Assembly: GCA_019828595.1 (NCBI GenBank)
Contig: JAHQRK010000003.1
Span: 2,604,001 to 2,668,000 of the forward strand
Source: Aphanomyces cochlioides
Lineage: Eukaryota > Oomycota > Saprolegniomycetes > Saprolegniales > Verrucalvaceae
DNA: 64,000 bases
Direction: 5' to 3'
Shown here: positions 41,769 to 52,609 of the stretch, one piece after another
How the letters are laid out: each line of letters starts with the position of its first letter
How positions within the stretch are numbered: the first letter of the stretch is position 1
The notes under the pieces: generated by a model
What the model was told of the DNA's origin: nothing
Database searches by the model: none
Seen by the model: only the letters and a program-made list of their open reading frames with translations
Translations under genes and position numbers: made by a program

Positions 41769-43076
41769 CTACAGAGTTGGCGCGTCTGCTTTCTTCTCCT
41801 TGGGCTTCTTCTCCTCTGTCGGCGGCGGTGCCGCCGCTGCTGCTTCTTTTGACACGACGGTGGTAAATTTGACAATGACGTTGTTGGTCGCCGGCTCTTC
41901 TTCAGACAACCGTCGGCCGTCTTCGCCTTCAGCGTAGAGGTAATTGGCCCCAACGACTGGTGACAGCACGTACGCCACTTCACGCACCGTCGTGCCTTGA
42001 CGGACCAGAATTGCATGGCCAAAGACATCGCCTTCGACAGTTGTAAAGTTCTTGAGTGACTTCACAGGGTAGACCACGACCATATTTGCCAACTCGACTG
42101 CAGCATTGATGGCTGCGCGGACACCAGTACTGCCATAACGGAAGAGAACCATGTCACTTACTTGGTCGAGTCGAGCTGACATTTTGGGCAACAGGGGCTT
42201 GAGACTAGCGTCGTCTTCGTGTGTCGTGTAGACCATGTCACCAGGTTCGTAGATAATGTGCCCCTTGGAATGCATATTCCGCAGGAAGACTTCAGAAGCC
42301 GCACTTGCAACAAAGCATCGATCGCTACCATATTTGTCGACAACTTGCTCGATGTTCTTGTCGGTATCAGCGCCAATGTCAGCCTTGTTGAGCACTAAAA
42401 TCGTTGGGAAGCGATGGGCTAGAAAGGCACCCACGAGGCGATGTACTTCAGGCTCTCCCCAACTTGATAAGACACAAGGCTCTTTGGCTTGTTCGCCCAT
42501 TCCATTGAGCATCGCAAGGATCGTCGATGACGTGGCACCGTACCCAGACAATTGAGCTTGAAACGTTGCCCGAAGTGATGATTGAGTCGCCGTGTGTCGT
42601 CGAGCAATCGATCCCCAACGTCTCCACAGATTGTTATACACCCAGTTGTGGATCTCCATCGTCAACCAGTCGGCATCGTTGAGTGGATTGTACCCAACGG
42701 TGGCTTCACCTTTTTCATTCGTCGTGCCGCTCACGTCAATGATGTGCATCAAAACGTGAGCATGGCGCAGATCGTCCAAAAACTTGTTTCCGAGACCAGC
42801 ACCTTCGGATGCGCCAGGAATTAACCCTGCTACATCAAGCAGCTTGACTGGAATGTGTCGCGTTCCGTTCACGCATTGACCGTAACGAGGTTTGCATACG
42901 TCGCTTTTCCCACGCGATTTGCACGGACAATCCGTCATGTAGTACGTGATACCTTCATTGGGCTCAATTGTCGTAAAGGGAAAGTTGCCCACCTTGGCCT
43001 TCCCATCCGTGACAGCGTTGAAAAACGTCGATTTGCCTGCCGACGGCTTCCCGACACACCCGATGACCAATTCCAT
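41769..43076 (-). CDS. Obg/YchF-superfamily GTP-binding protein, Ygr210 type
   Basis: 435 residues, single exon, ATG 43076 ([20 protein letters not shown]). P-loop GKPSAGKST at residues 9-17, switch [26 protein letters not shown] (G4) near residue 235 and SAAS (G5-like). The inserted helical region after the G3 motif and the C-terminal part with [20 protein letters not shown] match the Ygr210 branch with a TGS-like domain. The tail is Ala/Pro/Lys-rich ([18 protein letters not shown]). Members are conserved in archaea and eukaryotes, probably ribosome-associated, with poorly known function. It shares a 165-bp divergent promoter with the long HEAT-like gene. Confidence 0.87.
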   Translation of the reverse strand: MELVIGCVGKPSAGKSTFFNAVTDGKAKVGNFPFTTIEPNEGITYYMTDCPCKSRGKSDVCKPRYGQCVNGTRHIPVKLLDVAGLIPGASEGAGLGNKFLDDLRHAHVLMHIIDVSGTTNEKGEATVGYNPLNDADWLTMEIHNWVYNNLWRRWGSIARRHTATQSSLRATFQAQLSGYGATSSTILAMLNGMGEQAKEPCVLSSWGEPEVHRLVGAFLAHRFPTILVLNKADIGADTDKNIEQVVDKYGSDRCFVASAASEVFLRNMHSKGHIIYEPGDMVYTTHEDDASLKPLLPKMSARLDQVSDMVLFRYGSTGVRAAINAAVELANMVVVYPVKSLKNFTTVEGDVFGHAILVRQGTTVREVAYVLSPVVGANYLYAEGEDGRRLSEEEPATNNVIVKFTTVVSKEAAAAAPPPTEEKKPKEKKADAPTL

Positions 43077-43241
43077 CAAGAAATGGAGGAGAAAAATTGG
43101 TTATGGCAATTGCAATAGTATTGTCTCACTAACAATATATTTCTTGAGTATTGCAATACAATATTGGTGACAATAAATATATTGTACGGCCTTTCCACTA
43201 CAATAAATATTTCCATTGTGGTCACTTTTGAATTTTCACGG

Positions 43242-46200
43242 ATGCAAAAAGAGGCCAAGCGCATCGTGGACGAAGCGCGGGCGAATGTGTCCGGAGAGCG
43301 GTGCTTGCTCCGTGTATTAGATGCCTTGACAGAGACAGACTCTCTCGCTCTGACGCAGCATCTCATGACAAGTATCTCGCGGAGATCTCGCTGCAGTGTT
43401 GATAAGTTGAGTAGGTCTGGAAGATTTGGCGCAAAACGGAGTCTTTCCACGATCATTGCTTTTGCGCAACCTTACTCGAGTGGCAGCGATTCCGGCTCTA
43501 TCAGATACAAAAGCAGAGTTTTTGGGCTACACTATGAGCTCTATTGCTCTCTCGCTGTGGCAGAATGAAGCAGCTGATGTGGAAAAGGCGCTGTCAAGAG
43601 TATATCAAGGGCATCCAACAATTCTCTTGGGCGTGATTGCCTTTGTAGAAGAGAACATTGCAACGACGCCTTCGTCAAGTCAGGGAAATGTTATCTCTTG
43701 CTTTCAGGGTCTGATTCACCGAACACTCGTTGGAACATTTTGTAAGTTGATATGTATTTTTCCTTGTAACATCTCTTTAGCGCCGTTGATGAAGCAATCG
43801 CTTGTCGCATCTGTCGTTCGTATGGCATGGACAGTGAATGACGAAGCTCATCGAATCCAGTTCATTCACCTTCTGATGAATACATTGCGTATACTGCCTT
43901 TGGAAAACGCCACAATTATCTCATCCATTCTTCTCAGCGTCGTCGACCTCGCAACGTCAGTGACGGACCCTACTTGCCTTATTGAACTCACATCACTTCT
44001 TTTGAGCGTATTGCCGCATTTCCATGGTAAACTTTCAATGCAAACTATAACTCTGACTGTCCGGATAGATCGTGGTCATGGCACACTTCATCTCTTGCTT
44101 GCTCTAGAAACGCTTGTACTAAAAAAACCTACGCTGTTGTGGGAATCAGATAACGACCTGCTCGGCGTTCTTGCCTTCCTCTTGGTTTCGCTCAATAGCC
44201 CCATGGAGCAACGTGTCCTTCTACGACTTCTGCGGGGCTCTCTTCAAGTTGGTGTCGAAGCGTCCAACCGAGTCGTCTATGCTGAAGTTCTTATTGCACC
44301 GCTCCTTGCTCTATTGCCTGACTCAGCACCTCATTTACTCTTAGTTCAAGAGATTGTCATGCGAATTCCCTTTAATGTGACTGCATCCAAGTCTGCGCAA
44401 CGGCCCTCAACATTCAACAAGCACTGGCCACTCATTCACCTCCTCAACACCGCTATTGTTGATCCTGTTGCCTGTTCTGAATGGATTCAAAGTTGCACAG
44501 CCCAACTAGAAAATTCGTCTACCGCATTTGACCCATCTGTCGTCAATGTAGTCTGCGCGTTGCTTTTCCATCCCAATGCGACAACTCAAGTGCCTGCGAT
44601 TGCCTTGGTAAAGAGGTGCATTTTGAAATGGCCCCTGGCAGGTCGACATGTTGTCCCTTGCGTTATTTTCCTTTTGTCGCGCCGTGATCACCACTCTCCC
44701 GAACAACTCTTAGATCTCCTTCACGTCCTTATCGCCACTGCCAAGGACACCGAATGCATGAAGACAATTATCAAGACACTAAAAGCACTGGCAGATGTAC
44801 AAGACACAAAGGCTCTAGCCCTGCGCCTGTTGTACCATGTCTGGACACTCGAATCGCGAATTTACCCTAGGTACATTCTTGAATTGCAGCCCCAACGCAT
44901 CCCATGATTTACATAGATTGGAGGAAATGCTTGCCGAAGACTATCCCGATGACACAGAATGGCAAGTTTGTCAACTGTACACCATCTATCAACTCTGTCA
45001 AACCCGTGGAGACCTCGGTTTGAATTTTGTCGCGCGGATTCAAGGTGCACTAGAGCACGCCTTGCCTTCAATGGCTGCTATGGCTCTCGCCTGTGTTCGA
45101 GCGCTATGTGTCGGTGACTGCCTAGATTTCGCGGCAGCTTGTAAGATTATTGCAACCAAGTTACGCAAGAAAAAGGTTCTTCATACTTATGGAACTTGCT
45201 CATTTTAACTCGTTGCTACTGTAGATTGCGTGTGTGGACCATACACTTTATCAAGAAGAATTGTGTGCTCTCTACGGCATGGGAGGTGCAATCGTATCGG
45301 ATAAACCAGCATTTCTCGATCAATTGTGGGAATTTACCACATCTCCGCTCGTTTCCACTCGACTATCTGCTTGGAAAGCACTCAACGAGTACTCATTGCA
45401 TCTCATTGGTCTCAAACTTGTGTCATCTGTGGATCTGAACGTCGAGCCGCAAGCTTCAGATGAAACTGACCTGGAAGCTGTGATTGACAATGTTTTGGTG
45501 GCTTTGACGAAAGAAGAAGACGCGACTGTGCGTCAAGCAATCCATGCATTGCTCGAGGTATTACTGAAGTATTCAATTTCACTCTTACCTTGGACTAGCG
45601 CGTGGGTGAAGACGAAGCCAAACAACCTCGCAAGCGCTTTGTGGCGGAACGAACGTCTGGTGGCGCAACACGGGAAATGCGCAATTTACTCCCCCATCAT
45701 TCAACGTTGCGGCAAATGTACAATGATACTATTCCTCTCAACTTGCGCCAAGCCCTTGCCGGTGCTGTCTTAACATCGTACGTGTACGTGCCGCCTGACG
45801 ATAGTCTCCACAAACGGAAGGATAAATTGGTCAAGCATATGGAAACTCTTTGCGACGAAGCGTCTGCACTTAGAAACCAGCTTCAAGCAGACGCAGCTGC
45901 GACTGAATGGCCACTACAACTGGCTCATTTGTGCGGATCTGCCCATTTCATGCATGAATATGTTTCGCTCGTCCAAGAAAAAGTTGCGCTCGTCATCAAT
46001 CGCGACAATCCATCCGGGTCAGCTCTTGAACAAGCCGCAATCCAATTGATCGATGGGTACACTGGTGCAACCCCGACGGACCATTTGATGCTCGGAGCCG
46101 TCGCTCGCATTCTTCCATCGGAGCTTCATGTTATCTCAAATCGAATGCTCGAACAACTCTTGCGATCTCTTCGCCTATCTCTGTCCGCCAAGCAATCAAT

Positions 46201-48465
46201 CGTCCAAGATGTTGAAGGTCCATCAGCTGCGATCATTGCCTTAGGGATGGCCACACAAGGTGCACTCGGTCTTCACGAAAACCGCGTGGAAGAAGTTGCG
46301 GAGAAACTACTTGGTATTTTGTTTAGTCCTGAAGATTGTGCCCTTGCTCCTGCGTGCATTTTGGCAATTGGCCATGTCGTTCAATCTCTCATGCTTCAGC
46401 AAAATGCTCCAGACCTTATGACTCGGCTCTGGCATGTCCTTTTGGATCAACTTCTTACGGCTTCCACCGACGGAGCTCCTCCTGCGCATACCTTGCCGGT
46501 CCCAACTCGGGCTAACCAATTGACGAAACGCGGCGAACCTGACAAAGCTCGTATCACAGCTGCTGTCACCGCTCTCTCTATGGCCAGCGAAGGCTGTTTG
46601 ACAATTCAGCGCCCAGAATGGCTCACTGGCTTGCATCTCCTTTTCTTGGACCTCCACACCTTGGGCTTCTCTGAACCTTTGACTGGGCTCCCTGTCATCT
46701 TGCTTGAATGCCTCAAGTACGATTTGATCGGCTGGACCGAGATCGATGCATTTGTCACCGCGTGCGTGGCGGCGATGGAAACACCACAGCCCGAAGCTCT
46801 GATTGCTTTGCCATATCTCCTCTGTCGTACTCAAGCTCTTGGCCATTCACTCTCGGATTTGCCTCAAACAATCATCGAGCGTCTTGAACTCATTGCGCAA
46901 GACTCCAGTCGTCAATTCGATGCAACGTCGCGTTCATTTGCAACTCTTGGTCTTGCCAATCTCATGGGCGTCGGACTTGGCATTGAAGCTCGCCCGACTA
47001 CGTGGAAAGGTTCGTTCTTGGCGATCCAAACTTGAATTTAAACTCACCATAGGGCTTCTTGTGTCTCGAATTCAAGCGGAGCGAGTGATCAAGCTGCTCA
47101 CGCAGCTCGCGGCACTCTGCCCCCTTCAACGCGTCCGTATTCACGCCGCATGGGCTCTCGGTGCTCTCTCTGCATTGGGAACAACCAACGACGACTCTTT
47201 CCAAATCAAAAATCCAGGCATTACCTCATTGATATTGTTCTGAACTAATCGCGTATTTAGGCATGGATGCAGGGCTGCAATTGCCGTCGACGACGCTTAC
47301 GTACAAACTACTGGACCGTCTGCGTCAGCTCAAGAATCCAGAACCGGCGGATGCGTCGTGGATTGCATGTGCATTCGCCATCCTTGCTCAGTGCCAAATT
47401 CCGACATTTCATTACGCCACGATGGTCCAACGATTCCTCAAAGCTCGGCTTGGCGATCAAGTTGCATTGGCTTGCCTCTCATTTTCCTTTGGCCACTGCG
47501 TTCAGGATCCATCGCTCCTGAGTTTCCTCCTTGAATTGACGGAAGTTCCACGGTTTCGACAGCTCAACTTGGAGATTCAACAGTATTTCTTCTCCAAAGT
47601 TGCAACCCTCACGAAGCTCGTTGCGCCACATCAACTGCACAAGATTCTCGTCAACTTAAACGTCCCGCAGCACTTGAAACTCGTCTTAGATGCAATTGCC
47701 ACGTGTGCTCAAGATGGATCGACACCCGCGATCGCAGCTTGTGCCTCGGTACTCCTTGACGATATTTTCCCTCGTCTCGTAGCCGCTGGAACTACGTCGA
47801 TTGAAATCTGGAATGCGTTTGCCAAGACGGTGTCTGTTGTGGATCGCAAACAAGGCAAAACTCGCTTTATTGAGGCACTCAAAGCCAGCGACAGCGGTTT
47901 TGGTGCTTGTGTGTGCCTCATGGAGCTCTTCCGCCTCGGTGGATGCGAGCCAAAGGAAGTCCGTTCCACTCTACCATTTTTGGCGTCCACCGCATCCCAA
48001 ATCGAACCCCTCGTACTACATATTGCGGCATGCCTGCGCCGTCTTCAACCCAATGATCAGCTGCTCTGGATGATGGACATCGTCAATTGGATCGGCTTAA
48101 GCTTATCAAGGGACGGATCCAAAGACTTGTTGTTGTTGCCCCTCTTAGCCGCGCTGTGCATGCTCTGGAGCCCTCAAGTCGAGACGCATGCTCAGTGGCT
48201 CTTGATGGGCCAAGCAGGTCAAGTCGAGCTCACAACTTTGGTGCTCCATGCCTCTTTCGTCCAAGTGCTCGTGAAACTCAAAACCCTCGTCGACTCGAAG
48301 CCCATTACAGAACTCTTGGCTCAACTCGTCGTCCTCATCGAGCAAGTGGCTGCCACTCATGCTGTGTATGAACAAACTCTCTTGTACGCCTACGTCGTCC
48401 AAGGCTTGAGGATTGACGTTTTGACGGAACATTTCGGTGCATACTCATTACTTGGTCAATCGTAA
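43242..48465 (+). CDS. Long alpha-solenoid (HEAT-like) protein, possibly focadhesin/RST1 family
   Basis: About eight exons, near 1,570 residues. ATG 43242 (MQKEAKRIVDEARANVSGER); exon 1 joins MTSLEDLAQNGVFPRSLLLR via a 43-nt GTATCT..GAGTAG intron. Nearly the whole protein is amphipathic helical pairs, for example LLRLLRGSLQVGVEASNRVV and ALALRLLYHVWTLESRIYPR. A stretch LYGMGGAIVSDKPAFLDQLW, STRLSAWKALNEYSLHLIG resembles DUF3730 proteins (animal focadhesin, plant RST1), which act with SKI/exosome in cytosolic RNA decay; this assignment is from memory of the family and tentative. Introns near 43743, 44025, 44871, 45176, 45560, 47009 (GT..AG) and 47220 (GC..AG). It ends LLGQS with TAA at 48463-48465, overlapping the convergent LCMT1 coding end by 18 bp. 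Confidence 0.7.
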
Positions 48466-49546
48466 CGCAAGGGCGACTGGTGATGTTGGCAGAGTCGATG
48501 CGACGACAAGACAGTAGTGCTCTTGAAGCATGTGGAATTCTTCCACTTCATCAAACAACTCGAGACGTTCTTTGCTATATTCGTTGTCAATGATTCAATT
48601 TCAAACAACTTGAAACGTACATTTTGCGCTCGGCGGCGTCGAGAAAGTCGTAGTAGATGCAATTCATATCGAGGCACTCAGCGTGACCAAATCCGATACT
48701 TAGAAATCGATTGCGCTGATCTTCCACATCAGGATATCTATCACCAGTGCCATTTAGATTTCGCAAGGGACAAAAGAGGTGCGCGCAAGGACGTACGTCG
48801 AAATGCTTTTGAGGTCACAACCGCGCAAGTGGATGTTTTCCACCATTGTCTGTCCAAAGGCATCGTTCGGTCGAATTTGTTCATACACCACAACAGACAA
48901 GTCTTGGAAAGATTCACGAAACCATGACAAGAGCGGCACCGAGTCGGATGGATCCATATAACATAAGACACACTCAGACAAAACCTATAGGCCGGGTTCA
49001 AACGTCCTGCTGAATCGACCCAGGACATACCAAAGTTGGCACAGTGAAGTCGACTGTAGCCGTTTCGACAAGCTTTGATTTCACAGTCGAGAGATCTCGC
49101 AAATCAGACGCAAAGAGGGCATACCCTTGTGTTTTCATTTCGGTCTCATTGGTTTCGACTGCACCGAGAAGATCGGCGAGTGATTTGTGTCGTCGACAAA
49201 GTCGGACTTTCGACCGCGTGACTGTTGGAAAGTCCAATTCGACGTATAGTGTGTCTTCAAGCCACTCCGGGCGTGTCGACTTGAGCCGAAAATACATCGT
49301 GTCTTGGCCTGCACCTAGCACAATGACTTGACGGCGAGTTCCCGCGCTGGCTTCGAAGAAACGATGGATGAGCGTTTCAATGCTACGCACTCGCGCATAG
49401 TATCCACGATTGATGATCGGCATCTTCCTGTTGGGCTTGGCAAACATGGATGCAAATGCATCTTCCCAGTAGCCTAGTCGGACTGCTGAGAGCTTGCAGG
49501 ACGCTGCGTCGGTCGCCGTTTCCTGGACGCTCACGTCGTTGTCCAT
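48448..49546 (-). CDS. LCMT1: Leucine carboxyl methyltransferase 1 (PP2A C-subunit methyltransferase)
   Basis: Methylates the C-terminal leucine of the PP2A catalytic subunit with S-adenosylmethionine, steering holoenzyme assembly. Four exons. ATG 49546 (MDNDVSVQETATDAASCKLS), then AVRLGYWEDAFASMF, INRGYYARV, VIVLGAGQDTMYFRL (SAM site), YVELDFPTVTRSKV and YALFASDLRDLS. After a GTATGT..TATAG intron comes SECVLCYMDPSD and VYEQIRPNDAFGQTMVEN, then YPDVEDQRNRFLSIGFGHAE, and a final exon with EEFHMLQEHYCLVVA ending at TAA 48448-48450. Colinear with human LCMT1, about 310 residues. The stop lies inside the coding end of the opposite gene. Confidence 0.93.
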
Positions 49547-49895
49547 GGATGCGTTTGAAAATGCCAAGAATCCATTCTTAGAGGTGAATTTACTTTACGT
49601 AAAGAACTCGCCAAATTTATCAATTTAAACAGGTATTTTGGTTCTGTACCAACAAATTTATGTATTCTCGAAGGAAAAGCACTGTACGTCAAGTGATTGA
49701 ATTCCATATATCATTTTTAACAGTTATTTTAGTATTGTACGTAAAGTAATATTATTTATTACAGGTATTTGGCAATATGATCGCGTTATACAGGTTTTTG
49801 CACACTGTCTACGTGTAGTGTAAAGTGTAAAGTGTACAACGATGTTGTGATTGGTTCATTTGGATCGCCGCCTTGGTTGGCTCCAAAGTTGAAAG
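49547..49895. other. AT-rich divergent intergenic region
   Basis: Between the LCMT1 start and the NOL11-like start. It has repeated words such as tgtacgtaaagt/ttacgtaaag and tgtagtgtaaagtgtaaagtgta (a short imperfect tandem near 49815-49838). No gene seen. Confidence 0.5.
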
Positions 49896-51899
49896 ATGAG
49901 TCTCGATGGAAGCTCTGTGTGGACAGGTCACGGCGGTTCGCGCGTTCTCGGCGCCAAGACATGCATTGGAAGCCCTGGTCATGTCCTATTAACAACCTCA
50001 GACCAGGTTGTACTCCTCAATACATCCAAGCTCTCGGCGGCGACGTTACACAGCTGGGAATTCCGCGCCGACAGCAATCAAGCTTTGTCAGTTCCTGCAG
50101 TAAAGGATCCCAATCATGATGTCTTTTATGGCATTCGTGGCAAAGCTAAAACAGAATTGATCCGTTGGTCGACTGCCACCGAACGCCTTTCAGCATTGAA
50201 GGGCGAAAAGCTTCCACATGGCGCCACTGCCCATCTCCTCGTCGACTCGAACCTCTCAGGTTGCATTGTCGTCGGCTCCACTGGTGCCGTGACTGTCGCC
50301 TCTGACTCTGTGTACTCCGTCTTGAATGGTCAAGCTGGTGCCACTGCGATTTCGTCTCATCTCTCGAGCGATGCCACACAGCAGCTCCACCTTATTGTCG
50401 TCCTTTCGATTGATGGCCAATATGACATCCTCACCATGACGCTTGCACAGGAACATGGCAAGGCACCGCTTGCAGTCACATCGTCGAGCCGTCGTCAGGT
50501 GAAGCCTCCAGCAGTTTCCAGTCGACTCACGACTTGCGTATTCCAAGAACCATCAACGCTTTCTCTCTTTTGGTCATGTGGTGCCTGGCAGGCCGTGGAC
50601 ACTCGTCTTCAGTCGGACGTCCGCTCTGTAGCCACCTTGACTGTCCAGCCAGAAGCCAAGCGCCGCAAGATGAACGACGCTGGCTCGTCGACCGTTCGGC
50701 CGTTTGCTGCCGCCGCCCTGTCGTCCAAGTCGTTGGTTGTGGCTTCGTCAACTTCATTGCAAGTGTGGAACAGTCAATATGCAGTCGAGATGGCTAGCCG
50801 CACGTTGGAAGACTCGTTGGCGGGCAAGTTTCTCGACGTGCTTGCCTTGCCTCGCTCTGGCGCTTCGACTGTTGCTCTCGTCTTTGAACAAGCCGTCCAA
50901 GTCGCTGCGATTGACGTGGCTGCTTCGACACTTGCGTCCGTCCTCGGCAAAGGCAACAGCAGCACGCCATCACTTGCGCTGTCAACGTTCTTGCCGTCCA
51001 ATCCAGTGGAAGCCTCGGTGGTTGTCAACCAGCTGGAGCTCCAGACTTGGCAATCCACACTCATGGGCGGCAACGACGAGCAGCTCACAGTCCTGAACGC
51101 GTTGACCACGCCGAGCGAAACGCCGACGCGAGAAAAGTTCGCCAAGACATTCTACAACTACATTTACTTCAAGAGCAAGAAGAAGATCCGCGCGGTGTTG
51201 TCACCGCAATTTGTCGTCCAAGTGGCGTCTCGTTGCGTCACGTCGCCTGAACTAGCGCTCTGGCCGGAATTGTCCATCTTGATTCGGTCCAACCACCTTT
51301 GTAGTCGGTCGATTCCGTCGCTCGTACAGACCATCATGGCCCACAAACAGTACGGCGTGCTCCATGAATGTCTCGTCCATCTCGCCGACGTCGACGAAGC
51401 TCTCTCCATTCGGATATGCAAATTTGTGCTCCGACAAGCGTCGCCAGTGGCCGTCGAAGCCTTCCGGACACAGCATGCCGAAGCTGCCGCCAAAGTCACA
51501 ACACCGGCCGAGTTTGTCGAGCATTTCTTGCGCCTCGTCGTGGCACTCCCTCGCGCAGATGTCTTCCTCCAGAATGCGATGCAAGCTCTCAAAGCCAGCG
51601 AAGTCATGGCGCTCTTGGCATGTTTGAAGAAATGGTACACAAACGACGCCGCCGACACACACATTGTCGAATGGATTGGACTCCTCATCGATGTCCACTA
51701 CACAACGCTCGTCTTGGAGAGCGACGAACAAACGTACATTCCATCGACGCTGCGTCAACTACAGACTCTTGTGACGAAGCACGTCGATGCATGCCAGCAC
51801 ATGGCCGACGTCCACGGCGAGCTGGACCAGTTCCTCTCGTCCAACTTACCCAAGACGGGCGCGTTGCCAGACTACTCTGTTGAATCGCTGCTTCTGTAA
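49896..51899 (+). CDS. NOL11-like nucleolar protein (U3 snoRNP/t-UTP type)
   Basis: 667 residues, single exon, ATG 49896 (MSLDGSSVWTGHGGSRVLGA). The N-terminal half is beta-rich with propeller-like repeats (HVLLTTSDQVVLLN, SLQVWNSQYAVEM). A basic nuclear-type motif EAKRRKMND lies near residue 254. The C-terminal half is helical with KFAKTFYNYIYFKSKKKIRA and HIVEWIGLLIDVHYTTLVLE, the latter resembling the conserved WIGLLLDAHFT-type end of NOL11, which serves pre-rRNA transcription and processing. The match is by memory and moderate; another propeller-plus-solenoid protein is possible. A fragment of its 3' end is duplicated at 55925-56110. Confidence 0.6.
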   Translation: MSLDGSSVWTGHGGSRVLGAKTCIGSPGHVLLTTSDQVVLLNTSKLSAATLHSWEFRADSNQALSVPAVKDPNHDVFYGIRGKAKTELIRWSTATERLSALKGEKLPHGATAHLLVDSNLSGCIVVGSTGAVTVASDSVYSVLNGQAGATAISSHLSSDATQQLHLIVVLSIDGQYDILTMTLAQEHGKAPLAVTSSSRRQVKPPAVSSRLTTCVFQEPSTLSLFWSCGAWQAVDTRLQSDVRSVATLTVQPEAKRRKMNDAGSSTVRPFAAAALSSKSLVVASSTSLQVWNSQYAVEMASRTLEDSLAGKFLDVLALPRSGASTVALVFEQAVQVAAIDVAASTLASVLGKGNSSTPSLALSTFLPSNPVEASVVVNQLELQTWQSTLMGGNDEQLTVLNALTTPSETPTREKFAKTFYNYIYFKSKKKIRAVLSPQFVVQVASRCVTSPELALWPELSILIRSNHLCSRSIPSLVQTIMAHKQYGVLHECLVHLADVDEALSIRICKFVLRQASPVAVEAFRTQHAEAAAKVTTPAEFVEHFLRLVVALPRADVFLQNAMQALKASEVMALLACLKKWYTNDAADTHIVEWIGLLIDVHYTTLVLESDEQTYIPSTLRQLQTLVTKHVDACQHMADVHGELDQFLSSNLPKTGALPDYSVESLLL

Positions 51900-52609
51900 A
51901 TGAAACCCCCGTGAGGGAACACAAAATCAATTCTCGACTTGTACTCTTACTCTCGTCTCGATTGCCACTCTATCTTGCAAGTCGTGGGGTTGTTCACATG
52001 GCTGTCGTTGCTGTCATAACGCCGCACTACGCCTGACAGTCTTCGCCGGACTTTGGTGTCGCACTGCAGTTATGGAACTGACGCGACTACTCCGACAGTT
52101 TGCCCCAACTGCGGACACTGTCGGTGCCATCAGTCAGCATTTGAGATCGTCGCATCGCAGCTTACTTCCTTGGCAGCACCTCCAGGCATGAAGCTGAAGC
52201 TGGTCACCAAAGATGCATCGTACAGTGGACGCTTCCTGGAATTTCACACTTTTGAAATGTCCATCTGGCCAGGTGAACCAATCAGATTGCGTCGTTTTAA
52301 CTTTTCTACCAATAGAATTGCATCGTTTTGACCCCAAGTGAACTTTTTCTGGCCCAACGGACTCGACAAGATGCACAAGACGCCAGTGGTGAAGGATTAG
52401 ACGGTCTTGTTCCTTCCTTGCGCTGCGATAGTCTTGACGCGCTCGCATGATTTTACGTGTGAATCTTGCCGGTTGACTGCAAGACGACGTTTCGCCGTAT
52501 TGGGAGCTATTCTTGGCAACAAGTTAGGAGGTCATTCTTCGATTGGGGCAACTACAGTAAGCGCCGTGAGCTCTGCCTTATAAGCAAAACCAGCATGATC
52601 AGCAAGACA
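51900..52609. other. Upstream region of membrane protein copy 1, shared with copy 2
   Basis: No solid gene. The stretch near 52238-52320 (tttcacacttttgaaatgtc in it) recurs near 56339-56415 upstream of copy 2, so the duplication includes this upstream DNA. An open frame in phase with the downstream gene extends back to 52466 but lacks an ATG before 52595. Confidence 0.5.
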
